Shown: in pieces, positions 44,966 to 52,654 of the stretch | Layout of the letters: the number at the start of each line of letters is the position of its first letter | How positions within the stretch are numbered: position 1 is the stretch's first letter | The notes under the pieces: model-generated | The model's input: the letters and a program-made list of their open reading frames with translations, nothing else | The model's database searches: none | Told to the model about the DNA's origin: nothing | Translations under genes and position numbers: made by a program | NCBI GenBank assembly: GCA_934630735.1 | Contig: CAKTWK010000008.1 | Coordinates: 1-64,000 of the forward strand | DNA: 64,000 nucleotides | Source of the DNA: an uncultured Collinsella sp. | GTDB lineage: Bacteria > Actinomycetota > Coriobacteriia > Coriobacteriales > Coriobacteriaceae | Reading direction: 5' to 3'

Positions 44966-45694
44966 CTACTCGCAGAGCGAAAGGGCGGCCTCGTCGGCAA
45001 CGACAACGCAGTTGGTGTGCAGTTGCAGGATCGAGGCAGGGCACTCGGGGGTAACCGGACCAAAGCACATGTCATGCACGGCCTGGGCCTTGGCCTCGCC
45101 ATTGGCGACAACCAGGATCATGCGGGCATACATGATGGTCTGAGTGCCCATGGTGTAGGCCTGACGAGGCACGTCGTCGATGCTGTCAAACAGGCGGCTG
45201 TTGGCCTGAATAGTGCTCTCGGTAAGGTCGACACAGTGCGTACCCTTGGAGAAGTGGTCATCGGGCTCGTTGAAGCCGATGTGACCGTTGTTACCGATGC
45301 CGAGCAGCTGCAGATCGGGGTAACCGGCGGCAGCGACGATCTCGTCGTACTCAGAGCAGGCAGCGGCAGCGTCGGGATTGGAGCCATCGGGCACATGCGT
45401 GTTGTTCAGGTCGATGTTAATATGATCGAAGAAGTTCTCACGCATAAAGTAGTGGTAGCTCTGGGGATCGTCGTGCGAAAGGCCACGATACTCGTCGAGG
45501 TTGTAGGTGCTGACCTCGGCAAAGTCGACGTCGCCCTTCTTGTACCAAGCGGCGAGCTGCTTGTAGGCGCCAATCGGGGTGGAGCCGGTGGCAAGACCCA
45601 GCACGCAATCGGGCTTGAGAATAACCTGGGCCGAGATGATATTGGCGGCCTTGCGGCTCATATCCTCGTAGTCTTTAGCTTTAATGATCTTCAT
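44966..45694 (-). CDS. nagB: glucosamine-6-phosphate deaminase
   Basis: 242 residues, the short NagB form. It converts glucosamine-6-P to fructose-6-P and ammonia. Motifs: VLGLATGSTPIGAYK (phosphate loop), TYNLDEYRGL (catalytic Asp region), LLGIGNNGHIGFNEPDD with the general-base histidine, and SRLFDSIDDVP. ATG 45,692-45,694 with GAAAGGACG upstream is preferred over a long upstream frame. The next gene on the strand is an EIIA-Glc-like PTS protein and then glmM, so amino-sugar uptake, breakdown and re-synthesis genes cluster here, each with its own terminator. Confidence 0.93.
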   Translation of the reverse strand: MKIIKAKDYEDMSRKAANIISAQVILKPDCVLGLATGSTPIGAYKQLAAWYKKGDVDFAEVSTYNLDEYRGLSHDDPQSYHYFMRENFFDHINIDLNNTHVPDGSNPDAAAACSEYDEIVAAAGYPDLQLLGIGNNGHIGFNEPDDHFSKGTHCVDLTESTIQANSRLFDSIDDVPRQAYTMGTQTIMYARMILVVANGEAKAQAVHDMCFGPVTPECPASILQLHTNCVVVADEAALSLCE

Positions 45695-45892
45695 TACGCG
45701 TCCTTTCTCGTACAAGAGAGGCAAGGCTCCCCTTACAAGCACTTGCCCGCGGCCCGCGTCGGCCGCAACCAACGTGTGCGGCCACCAGGGCGAGGTCGCG
45801 TAATGTATGTGTCTCGTGTCTACCCGCGTCGAGGCCCCTGCCCGTCCACGGTGACCCAAAGCTGTTTAGCTTCGGACAAATCCCATCTTGCC

Positions 45893-45926
45893 ACGGAGGG
45901 CGCCCCGTTTCAAGGGCGCCCTCCGT
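45893..45926 (-). terminator. hairpin after EIIA gene
   Basis: A 13-bp perfect stem (ACGGAGGGCGCCC and complement) with an 8-base loop. It lies 40 bp past the EIIA stop and upstream of nagB. A weak T-tract means termination may be factor-assisted. Confidence 0.6.
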
Positions 45927-45966
45927 AAACGTGTTTGAATTGTAGGCTAAAGGCAAAGCGGAGCGA

Positions 45967-46464
45967 CTAGCGCTCACGCGCGACGATGAGCTGGTCCATC
46001 TCCTCGACATGCTCGCCAACGGAGCCTTTGATGCTCGAGAACTCAACGGAGTTGCACACCAAGATGGGAACCGTCACATCGTAACCCTCGGCAGCAATTG
46101 CCTCGCGATCGAACTCGATGAGCACATCGCCCTTATGGACGATGTCACCCACTTGCGCATGTACAGTAAAGTGCTTGCCCTCGAGCTGAACAGTGTCCAA
46201 ACCAACGTGGATGAGCACGTCCAAGCCATCGACCGTGTTGAGCGCAACGGCGTGACCCGTGGGAAAAATGGCCTCGACCTTGGCGTCTGCCGGCGCAATC
46301 ACACGCGTACCCGTAGGCTGAATGGCAACGCCCTGGCCCAAAAGGCCGGTGGCAAACGTCTGATCGTTTACCTCGGAGAGCGGAATGACGTCGCCCGAGA
46401 TGGGAGCATCCAGCGTAAGGACTCGACCACGCATACCAAAAGACCTTAGGACTTTAGTGAACAT
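45967..46464 (-). CDS. crr: PTS glucose-type EIIA component
   Basis: 165 residues, single EIIA-Glc domain. Family features: LTLDAPISGDVIPLSEVNDQ, GQGVAIQPTG, HAVALNT (His71) and GLDVLIHVGLDTVQLEGKHF with the phosphorylated His86. Start ATG 46,462-46,464 has GAGGGGGAG upstream. As a free-standing protein it could serve one or several EIICB sugar transporters encoded elsewhere; no EIIBC is nearby. Whether it also acts as a global Crr-like regulator in this phylum is uncertain. Confidence 0.9.
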   Translation of the reverse strand: MFTKVLRSFGMRGRVLTLDAPISGDVIPLSEVNDQTFATGLLGQGVAIQPTGTRVIAPADAKVEAIFPTGHAVALNTVDGLDVLIHVGLDTVQLEGKHFTVHAQVGDIVHKGDVLIEFDREAIAAEGYDVTVPILVCNSVEFSSIKGSVGEHVEEMDQLIVARER

Positions 46465-46535
46465 GCTCCCCCTCGGACATACCAATCAATCAAAATTGCT
46501 TTAACAGTTTACCACTTGGCACCCGTTTTTGACCA

Positions 46536-47873
46536 TTAGGGAAGTTCGCGCTTGACAACCTCGACGATGTCGTCGACAACGCGCTGGGTGAGCTCGTGCG
46601 TCTCCGCCTCGGCCATAACGCGAACCAGCGGCTCGGTACCGCTCGGGCGCACCAAGATGCGGCCGCGACCGTTGAGCTCCTTCTCGGCGGCAGCGACGGC
46701 GTCCCAAATGGGCTGGCAATCGTCCAGGCCGGCCTTGTTGTCCGAATGCACGTTGACGAGCACCTGCGGGTACTTCTTCATGATGCCGGCAAGGTCGGTG
46801 AGGGTGCGGCCGGTGCGCTTGAGCACGGCCAGCAGCTGCAGGGCCGTCACCAAGCCGTCGCCGGTGGTGTTGTGCTCCAGGAAGATGATGTGGCCGGACT
46901 GCTCGCCGCCGATGACGGCACCGTCCTCGAGCATACGCTCAAGAACATAGCGGTCGCCCACGGCGGTCTGGACCATCTCGAAGCCCTGCTCCTTCATGGC
47001 GATGGAGAAACCGAGGTTGCACATAACGGTCGAGACGATCTCGGAGTTGGCGAGCTTGCCGCGAGCAGCAAGGTCGGAGCCGCAGATGGCAAGGATGTAG
47101 TCGCCATCGATCTCGTTGCCCTCACTGTCCACGAACAGCACGCGATCGGCGTCGCCGTCGTGGGCCAGTCCGATGTCGGCGTGGGTTCGCAGCACGAGCT
47201 CGCGCAGGGGCTCAAGATGCGTAGGGCCGCACTCAACGTTAATGTCGGTGCCGCAGTAATCGGTGTTGATGGCATGAACCGTAGCGCCTAGGCGCTGCAG
47301 CGCGGCGGGCGTGGTCTGGCAGGAAGCACCGTGGCCGCAGTCGACGGCAACAACCAGTCCGTCGAGCTTAAGGCCGTCGAGCGTGCTGATGGCATGATCG
47401 ACATAGGCCTTGCGGGCATCCTTCATCTTGATGATGTGACCCACACCGGCGCCGGTCGGCAGCGTGTCGGCAGCCATAGCCTCCTCGGACATGACCCAGG
47501 CGCTGATCTCTTCCTCGACAGCATCGGGAAGCTTCATGCCCTTGCGGCTAAAGAACTTGATGCCGTTGAACTCCGGCGGATTATGCGAAGCGGAGATGAC
47601 GATGCCGCCGTCGAGCTCATTTTGAACGGTGAGCAGTGCCACGGCCGGCGTAGGGATAACGCCGCAGCAGTGCGGACGGCCGCCCTCGGCCATGATACCG
47701 GCGGTCAGAGCACTCTCGAGCATGGTGCCCGAAAGACGTGTATCGCGACCGATGCAGATGTCCGGGCCAAGAAACTTGGTCGCCGCGCGACCTAGGCGAA
47801 ACGCGAGGTCGCACGAGAGGTCGGCGTTGGCGACGCCACGGACGCCATCGGTACCGAAGATGTTCTGGGGCAT
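46536..47873 (-). CDS. glmM: phosphoglucosamine mutase
   Basis: 445 residues, normal length. It interconverts glucosamine-6-P and glucosamine-1-P on the way to UDP-GlcNAc. Domains in order: N-terminal FGTDGVRGVANADL, catalytic serine loop GIVISASHNPPEFNGIKFF (Ser96), metal loop AHDGDADRVLFVD, sugar-binding GGEQSGHII, and phosphate-binding RPSGTEPLVRVMAE. Start ATG 47,871-47,873 follows GGAAGGAGCGATCCT. It is downstream of rplM-rpsI on the same strand but separated by their terminator. Confidence 0.96.
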   Translation of the reverse strand: MPQNIFGTDGVRGVANADLSCDLAFRLGRAATKFLGPDICIGRDTRLSGTMLESALTAGIMAEGGRPHCCGVIPTPAVALLTVQNELDGGIVISASHNPPEFNGIKFFSRKGMKLPDAVEEEISAWVMSEEAMAADTLPTGAGVGHIIKMKDARKAYVDHAISTLDGLKLDGLVVAVDCGHGASCQTTPAALQRLGATVHAINTDYCGTDINVECGPTHLEPLRELVLRTHADIGLAHDGDADRVLFVDSEGNEIDGDYILAICGSDLAARGKLANSEIVSTVMCNLGFSIAMKEQGFEMVQTAVGDRYVLERMLEDGAVIGGEQSGHIIFLEHNTTGDGLVTALQLLAVLKRTGRTLTDLAGIMKKYPQVLVNVHSDNKAGLDDCQPIWDAVAAAEKELNGRGRILVRPSGTEPLVRVMAEAETHELTQRVVDDIVEVVKRELP

Positions 47874-47920
47874 AGGATCGCTCCTTCCCAAGTGGGCAAA
47901 ACGAAGCCGCCCACCCTAGT

Positions 47921-47964
47921 CGAAAAGAAAAGCGGGACCCACCGAGCAGTCGGTAGGCCCCGCT
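47921..47964 (-). terminator. rplM-rpsI terminator
   Basis: AGCGGG...ACCGA pairs with TCGGT...CCCGCT with small internal loops; the minus strand continues TTTTCTTTTC. It lies about 30 bp past the rpsI stop. Confidence 0.85.
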
Positions 47965-47995
47965 TGTACATTGTATCTCGTAAGGAGATAAAACC

Positions 47996-48391
<396 letters not shown>

Positions 48392-48393
48392 CT

Positions 48394-48837
48394 TTAAGCC
48401 TCCAGCTCAATCTTCGTGGGGTTCTGGGCAGCGTGCGGATGCTCGGCACCAGCGTAGACCTTAAGCTTGGTCATCTGGGCACGGCCGAGGGTGGTCTTGG
48501 GCAGCATGCCGCGAACGGCGCGCTCGATGACCTTCTCCGGGTGCTTCTCCATAGCCTGGCGGAAGCTCTCAGCCTTGAGGCCGCCGTTGTAGCCGCTGTG
48601 GCGATAATAGGTCTTCGTGTCGGCCTTGTTACCGGTAAGCTGGACCTTATCGGCGTTGATGACGACAACGAAGTCGCCGCAGTCGCTGTTGGGCGTGAAC
48701 TGGGGCTTGTTCTTACCGCGCAGGATCATTGCGATCTGGGTGGCAAGACGGCCCAGGACAGCACCATCGGCGTCGACGAGAACCCAGTTGCGCTGGACCT
48801 CGCCCTGCTTGGCGTAGTGAGTCGATTTCGAAATCAC
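48394..48837 (-). CDS. rplM: 50S ribosomal protein L13
   Basis: 147 residues. Characteristic segments are [37 protein letters not shown] and [20 protein letters not shown]. It is an early 50S assembly protein. ATG 48,835-48,837 has GGAGG nine bases upstream. A clear promoter (TTGACT, TAATAT) lies about 70-95 bp before the start. Confidence 0.98.
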   Translation of the reverse strand: MISKSTHYAKQGEVQRNWVLVDADGAVLGRLATQIAMILRGKNKPQFTPNSDCGDFVVVINADKVQLTGNKADTKTYYRHSGYNGGLKAESFRQAMEKHPEKVIERAVRGMLPKTTLGRAQMTKLKVYAGAEHPHAAQNPTKIELEA

Positions 48838-48903
48838 TTAGACTCCTCCATGTACAGTACGTGTTGTTACAGAGATTCACGGGGCTCTGCAAGTAACCCG
48901 TCC

Positions 48904-48931
48904 ATATTACCCCGCTCGCCGCCCGAGTCAA
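48904..48931 (-). promoter_or_regulatory. sigma-A-type promoter of rplM-rpsI
   Basis: On the minus strand TTGACT (48,926-48,931) and TAATAT (48,904-48,909) are spaced by 16 bp. This predicts a leader of about 60 nt, which holds a GGGGCTCTGC-type hairpin that might be used for ribosomal autocontrol. Confidence 0.7.
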
Positions 48932-48994
48932 CAGGTATTTTGGCTCCGACCAGAGTTTCTGCACATGTCATCCATGGGTCATGACGTCGCGACA

Positions 48995-49873
48995 CTAGCG
49001 CTCGACAAATGCCTCGATATCACTCAGTAGGCGCTTTGCCTCCTGGCGGCCCTGAATATACAGGTCGAGGAGCTTTGCCGGATCGTGCTCAACGTGACCG
49101 ACCTCGACCGGCTTTTGCGGAGCAACGACCAGCGCGCGGCCCTCGCGCTCATACTTCCACAGATGCATGCGCTGGATGTTATAGCGGTCGTGGCGCGTCT
49201 CGATAGCCTCGAGCAGGTAGGGGTAGTCGGCATAGCGAGCGCGTGCGGCGGGCATAAACTCGTAGGGCTTTTTCTCATACGAGCGGTCCTGCGTGACAAT
49301 GACAACCGCGCGATCGAAGCCCGCCTCCTCCAGCACGTGCTCGACGGGGACCGAATCGGCTACGCCGCCGTCGACGTATTTGTGCCCATCGATCTCGACC
49401 GGCGGCGTCACCAGCGGCAGCGAGGTCGAGGCGCGCACGGCGTCGAGATCGAGCACGGCGCTTTTGACCGGCAGGTACGCGGCGGTTCCAAAGAGCATAT
49501 CCGTCGCGACGGCGTACATCTCGATGGGGCTCGCGTCGAACGTCTCGTTGTCAAAGGGATCCAGGCGGTCCTGGACATCGTTGAAGATAAAGTCATAACC
49601 CACAATAGAGCCCGTGGACGCAAACGATGCGGCGCCCATGAAGCGGCTGTCGTCGCAGAAAGCCAGGTTGATGCGGTTGGCACGGCCGATCTGGTGCGAC
49701 TTGTAGTTCACGCCGTTGAGAGCGCCGGCCGATACGCCATATACCGCCGGAATCTCGACGCCGGCCTCCATGAGAACGTCGAGTACGCCTGCGGTAAATT
49801 GCCCGCGGAAGCTGCCGCCCTCCAAAACGAGCGCGACCTTGCCGGCGTTCTTTGCCTTATCTTCTGCAGTCAT
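48995..49873 (-). CDS. patatin-like phospholipase family protein
   Basis: 292 residues with the patatin Ser-Asp dyad. The oxyanion loop is LEGGSFRGQFTAGVLDVL, the nucleophile elbow GVSAGALNG (Ser48), and the aspartate lies in KYVDGGVADSVPVEHVL. There is no signal peptide, so it is a cytoplasmic lipase/acyl hydrolase of the YjjU/RssA-like branch. The natural lipid is unknown. A purine-rich AGGAGGTCA upstream of ATG 49,871-49,873 supports the start. It borders the tandem-repeat array. Confidence 0.88.
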   Translation of the reverse strand: MTAEDKAKNAGKVALVLEGGSFRGQFTAGVLDVLMEAGVEIPAVYGVSAGALNGVNYKSHQIGRANRINLAFCDDSRFMGAASFASTGSIVGYDFIFNDVQDRLDPFDNETFDASPIEMYAVATDMLFGTAAYLPVKSAVLDLDAVRASTSLPLVTPPVEIDGHKYVDGGVADSVPVEHVLEEAGFDRAVVIVTQDRSYEKKPYEFMPAARARYADYPYLLEAIETRHDRYNIQRMHLWKYEREGRALVVAPQKPVEVGHVEHDPAKLLDLYIQGRQEAKRLLSDIEAFVER

Positions 49874-49960
49874 ATTGACCTCCTGCGATTGCGTTTTGGC
49901 TTTCTTCTACCCAGTTTTGGAATGGAGGGCGCATAGGTTTTGGAGTTGAGAATATGGAGC

Positions 49961-50225
49961 GGAAAGCGTGTCCCAGTTTGAGGCGGGATTCCGGGATGAA
50001 CTTTCCGCTTGGACCGCCGTTGGGAAAGCGTGTCCCGTTCTGAACGCGGATTCCGGGATGAACTTTCCGCCAACAACCCATCCGGAAAATGCATCCCATT
50101 CCGAATGAGGATTCCGGGATGTGGTTTCCGCTTGATGTGCCATCCGGAAACTACGTCCCAGTCTGAGTGCGGATTCCGGGATGGATTTTCCGCCTGGGCC
50201 GCCGTTAGGAAAGCGCGTCCCACCC
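49961..50225. repeat. 62-bp tandem repeat array, 4.3 copies, each with an internal dyad
   Basis: Units begin at 49,961, 50,023, 50,084, 50,146 and a partial at 50,208, i.e. 61-62 bp apart. Each unit keeps GGAAA-N5-TCCC, then GATTCCGGGATG and TTTCCGC, so GGAAA/TTTCC and TCCC/GGGA can pair to form a hairpin; the intervening bases vary. The array is non-coding and lies between the patatin gene and the ssrA repeats. Conservation of pairing bases with drift elsewhere suggests selection on RNA or DNA structure. Confidence 0.8.
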
Positions 50226-50237
50226 TACGTTGCCGTA

Positions 50238-50493
50238 GCGTTTGCTTAACGCCCGCGCCCTGCATAGAGTTCGATTCTCCGCGGGTTTGGGGTTCCGTTG
50301 ATGCGGCGCATGGCCGGCTGAGATTCGATAACATCGCATCCATATTGGGCTGATAGTTTGCGCGGAGAATCCGCGTGTTCGCTTCGCGAACCCGCACCGG
50401 CTTCGGCCGCCTGCCGGCGTCCTCGCCCGCTCGCTACAAACGCTTCGCGTTTGCTTAACGCTCGCGCCCTGCATAGAGTTCGATTCTCCGCGG
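50238..50493. repeat. 47-bp direct repeats ending in an ssrA 3'-end mimic
   Basis: Copies at 50,238-50,284 and 50,447-50,493 match at 46 of 47 bases (GCGTTTGCTTAACG, CGCGCCCTGCATAGAG, TTCGATTCTCCGCGG). The last 17 bases equal the T-arm/acceptor part of ssrA, which lies inverted just downstream. A partial GCGCGGAGAATC lies near 50,371. The GC-rich DNA between is non-coding. Confidence 0.75.
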
Positions 50494-50506
50494 TATCTGT
50501 AAGTAA

Positions 50507-50540
50507 TAAAAAAGCAGGTAGAGACACTTCTCTACCTGCT
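50507..50540 (-). terminator. ssrA terminator
   Basis: AGCAGGTAGAG and CTCTACCTGCT form a perfect 11-bp stem with a 6-base loop, followed on the minus strand by TTTTTT. It starts 10 bp after the tmRNA 3' end. Confidence 0.92.
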
Positions 50541-50549
50541 CGTAACTAT

Positions 50550-50913
50550 TGGTGGAGGCGCGGAGAATCGAACTCCGGTCCACGAAAGCCCCCTGATTGG
50601 CATCTCCAAGCTCAGTCGCTGGTTTAGTCTCGGACGCTTTGCGCGCAGCGACACGCTCGCGGCGTCCTAACCGGTTCGGTCTTAGCCCGCGCCATACCGA
50701 TTACGTGCGCGGGAGCATTCCCCTAACATGACGTCGCGCCGGTGTCGGGGAAATCACCGGGTTGACGCGCCGCTATAAACTAAGCAGCGAGAGCCATAGG
50801 CTCAAAAGAAGAGTTGTTGTCAATTCAATTTGACGGTACCCCTGTTTAACGAGGCGAGGAGACCTCGGCTTGCTTCCTCTCTCAGAGCTATCGTGTCGAA
50901 ACCAGTCGCCCCC
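50550..50913 (-). ncRNA. ssrA: transfer-messenger RNA (tmRNA)
   Basis: The 5' end GGGGGCGACTGGTTTCGACA and the 3' end TTCGATTCTCCGCGCCTCCACCA region form the tRNA-like domain, with a 7-bp acceptor (one G-U) and encoded CCA. The tag reading frame, about 50,775-50,820, encodes DNNSSFEPMALAA followed by TAG; the ALAA end is the protease-recognition signal. Pseudoknot-type pairings are expected in the remainder. tmRNA frees stalled ribosomes and tags the nascent chain. The exact resume codon (ATT or GAC) is not settled by sequence alone. Confidence 0.95.
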
Positions 50914-51152
50914 GAATGTCGGGAAAGTCTGGATGGCATCGGGCACGCAGGCACCCAGCAGCCGTCGACTTTTCAAGGAACACGCGGGGCGAGCCCCGCT
51001 CGTGGAAAGATATCTTACCACGTTCTAAAGGCAGACAGCTGTTCTATGCACGAGCTGTGAAGACCACAATGTGCGCTGTACTTCGCACTTTTGCTACCGA
51101 TCGCGTCACGTATATTTTCGCCAAGCAAAATTGACCCGTCGAAAGGACCGAT

Positions 51153-51587
51153 ATGGATACCAAGCAGCAACTCGTCAATGCCCTCGCAGGCCTGGGCTCA
51201 ACCATTACCGAAGCTATGGATGTCATCGAAGGCTTTGTCCCCTGCGGACATCCCGCCCTCACGGTATCGAACGCCCTTGTTGCGCTGGACGCTGACGATG
51301 ATGCAGCTCTCGCCCAGCAGCTTGAGACCGTCGAGGGCTTTATCGACCACGTGAGCGAGAACCGCGGCGTGGCCGCCTACCACGGCATCGAGGTCGAGCT
51401 CGCGGGTCCCAAAGCCGATCTGCTCGCAGCAATCCGCGAGGTAGGCGCCCTTATGCAGACCGCAGGCGTCAAGAACACCCAGGTCAACGAGTGGGTCTAC
51501 CGCAGTCTGGCAGCACTCGACGGCTCCGACGAAAAGGCAGCCGAGCTGCTCGCAGAAAGTCCCGCCATCAAGGCCGAGCTTTTGTAA
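51153..51587 (+). CDS. unknown 144-aa acidic protein
   Basis: ATG 51,153 with GAAAGGACC upstream. The protein is short, acidic and predicted to be all helical (LVNALAGLGSTITEAMDVIE, ADLLAAIREVGALMQTAGVK, KAAELLAESPAIKAELL). A single CGH motif (VPCGHPAL) near residue 30 is notable. There is no signal peptide or membrane segment. I do not recognise the family. It stands alone between ssrA and a convergent toxin gene. Confidence 0.65.
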   Translation: MDTKQQLVNALAGLGSTITEAMDVIEGFVPCGHPALTVSNALVALDADDDAALAQQLETVEGFIDHVSENRGVAAYHGIEVELAGPKADLLAAIREVGALMQTAGVKNTQVNEWVYRSLAALDGSDEKAAELLAESPAIKAELL

Positions 51588-51645
51588 ATAGCAGACGCGG
51601 GTCCCTTGGCGCATCGTCGTCCAAGAGGCCCGCAAACAGTTCGCG

Positions 51646-52161
51646 TCAACCGATAGCCGCGCCGCCGCGTTCGGCCAAAGCAAGAATCGGCATCATTTGA
51701 CGAGGTGTCTTTGCTGCAAGATCGGCATGTTCGAGCAGCTTGCGATCGTTGGTCACCAAGTAATCGACCTGCGCGCGCTTGCACGCGGCGAGCACCAAGT
51801 TGTCCTCGTAATCGCGATGGAGCGCTACGTATTTGTCGGCTAGCCAAAGGTCCGACGCATCTGCACCCACGGCCGTGGCGTTTTCGGTCATGTTCCGAAC
51901 AAACGCCAACGCCGCATCGCCAATTGCACGGGCAGATGCCTCGTCGAGCGCTCCCCCGCTGGCAAGAACGCTATGCTTCAGTTCGTGCTGTACAACATAC
52001 AGTACGTCCTTGGCGATATGCACCGGAAAGAGCAACGTTGCACCCGTCTCCGTCGCCCGCCCAATAAACGCACGAGCGGCAAGCGACTCGGCATGGTCGA
52101 CGCAAAACGAATCAACCCATACGTTGGCATCCACCATAATCTTAAGAGGGGCTCCGCTCAC
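51646..52161 (-). CDS. PIN-domain ribonuclease toxin
   Basis: 171 residues. The N-terminus KIMVDANVWVDSF carries the first PIN acidic residue, and the C-terminal YEDNLVLAACKRAQVDYLVTNDRKLL carries the remaining aspartates typical of PIN RNases. The start is GTG 52,159-52,161, which overlaps the antitoxin stop (GTGA), so expression is coupled. VapC-type toxins cut tRNA or rRNA. It is longer than most VapC proteins because of a helical middle. Confidence 0.82.
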   Translation of the reverse strand: MSGAPLKIMVDANVWVDSFCVDHAESLAARAFIGRATETGATLLFPVHIAKDVLYVVQHELKHSVLASGGALDEASARAIGDAALAFVRNMTENATAVGADASDLWLADKYVALHRDYEDNLVLAACKRAQVDYLVTNDRKLLEHADLAAKTPRQMMPILALAERGGAAIG

Positions 52162-52493
52162 AGGATCATCCCCTTTTGGCGATAATGCTCATCCATGGCT
52201 TCGGAATAGATTGCGTCCCAACCGCGATCGTCGGATACGGGCGACGTAGCGATGCCCAGGTCCGCGTAAAGCTGGTCCGCTGCCGCCCATGATGCGGCGA
52301 ACGGAGTATCGGGCGCGACGGACTGCCGCCGGTCGTCGACGGCCGCAAGCACTTCCTCGCACTGCCCGCCACCCTGCGCGACCTTGGCCACCACCTTTTT
52401 GATGAGCTCGGGCAGTGATCCGCCCGAAAGCCGCAGCACCTCCTCGGCACGGTTCTTGACCTGGCGATCTACGCGAACGTTCACCTGCGCCAT
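52158..52493 (-). CDS. RHH antitoxin (RelB/DinJ-like)
   Basis: 111 residues from ATG 52,491-52,493. QVNVRVDRQVKNRAEEVLRL then SLPELIKKVVAKVA is the RelB/DinJ ribbon-helix-helix. The disordered C-terminus (SDDRGWDAIYSEAMDEHYRQ) would wrap the toxin. DinJ-type antitoxins usually pair with YafQ/RelE toxins; here the partner is a PIN protein, a less common combination. A GCTAGC-rich dyad with TATATA lies just upstream and probably mediates autorepression. Confidence 0.8.
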   Translation of the reverse strand: MAQVNVRVDRQVKNRAEEVLRLSGGSLPELIKKVVAKVAQGGGQCEEVLAAVDDRRQSVAPDTPFAASWAAADQLYADLGIATSPVSDDRGWDAIYSEAMDEHYRQKGMIL

Positions 52494-52531
52494 GCCGCTA
52501 ACAGCACCCACGTTAATCCCGCTCCCTTCAT

Positions 52532-52573
52532 TTGCTAGCACCGCTAGCAACACTATATAGAGAAGCTAGCAAA
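52532..52573. promoter_or_regulatory. TA autoregulatory operator (TTGCTAGC dyads)
   Basis: TTGCTAGC-ACC-GCTAGCAA (52,532-52,550) is a 19-bp dyad; a third GCTAGCAAA lies at 52,565-52,573 with TATATAG between. It starts 39 bp upstream of the antitoxin start and overlaps a likely -10, as expected for RHH antitoxin repression. Confidence 0.75.
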
Positions 52574-52654
52574 TGGTCAAATGCAAAAAGCCTGCGCCCG
52601 GACGACACCGATGCCGTCTGGGCGCAGGCCAGATAACGTGGGCGAACACGTCTG

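Noticed and set aside
49961..50225. CRISPR array
   Set aside because: Repeats are contiguous 62-bp units without unique spacers of constant size, and no cas gene is present.
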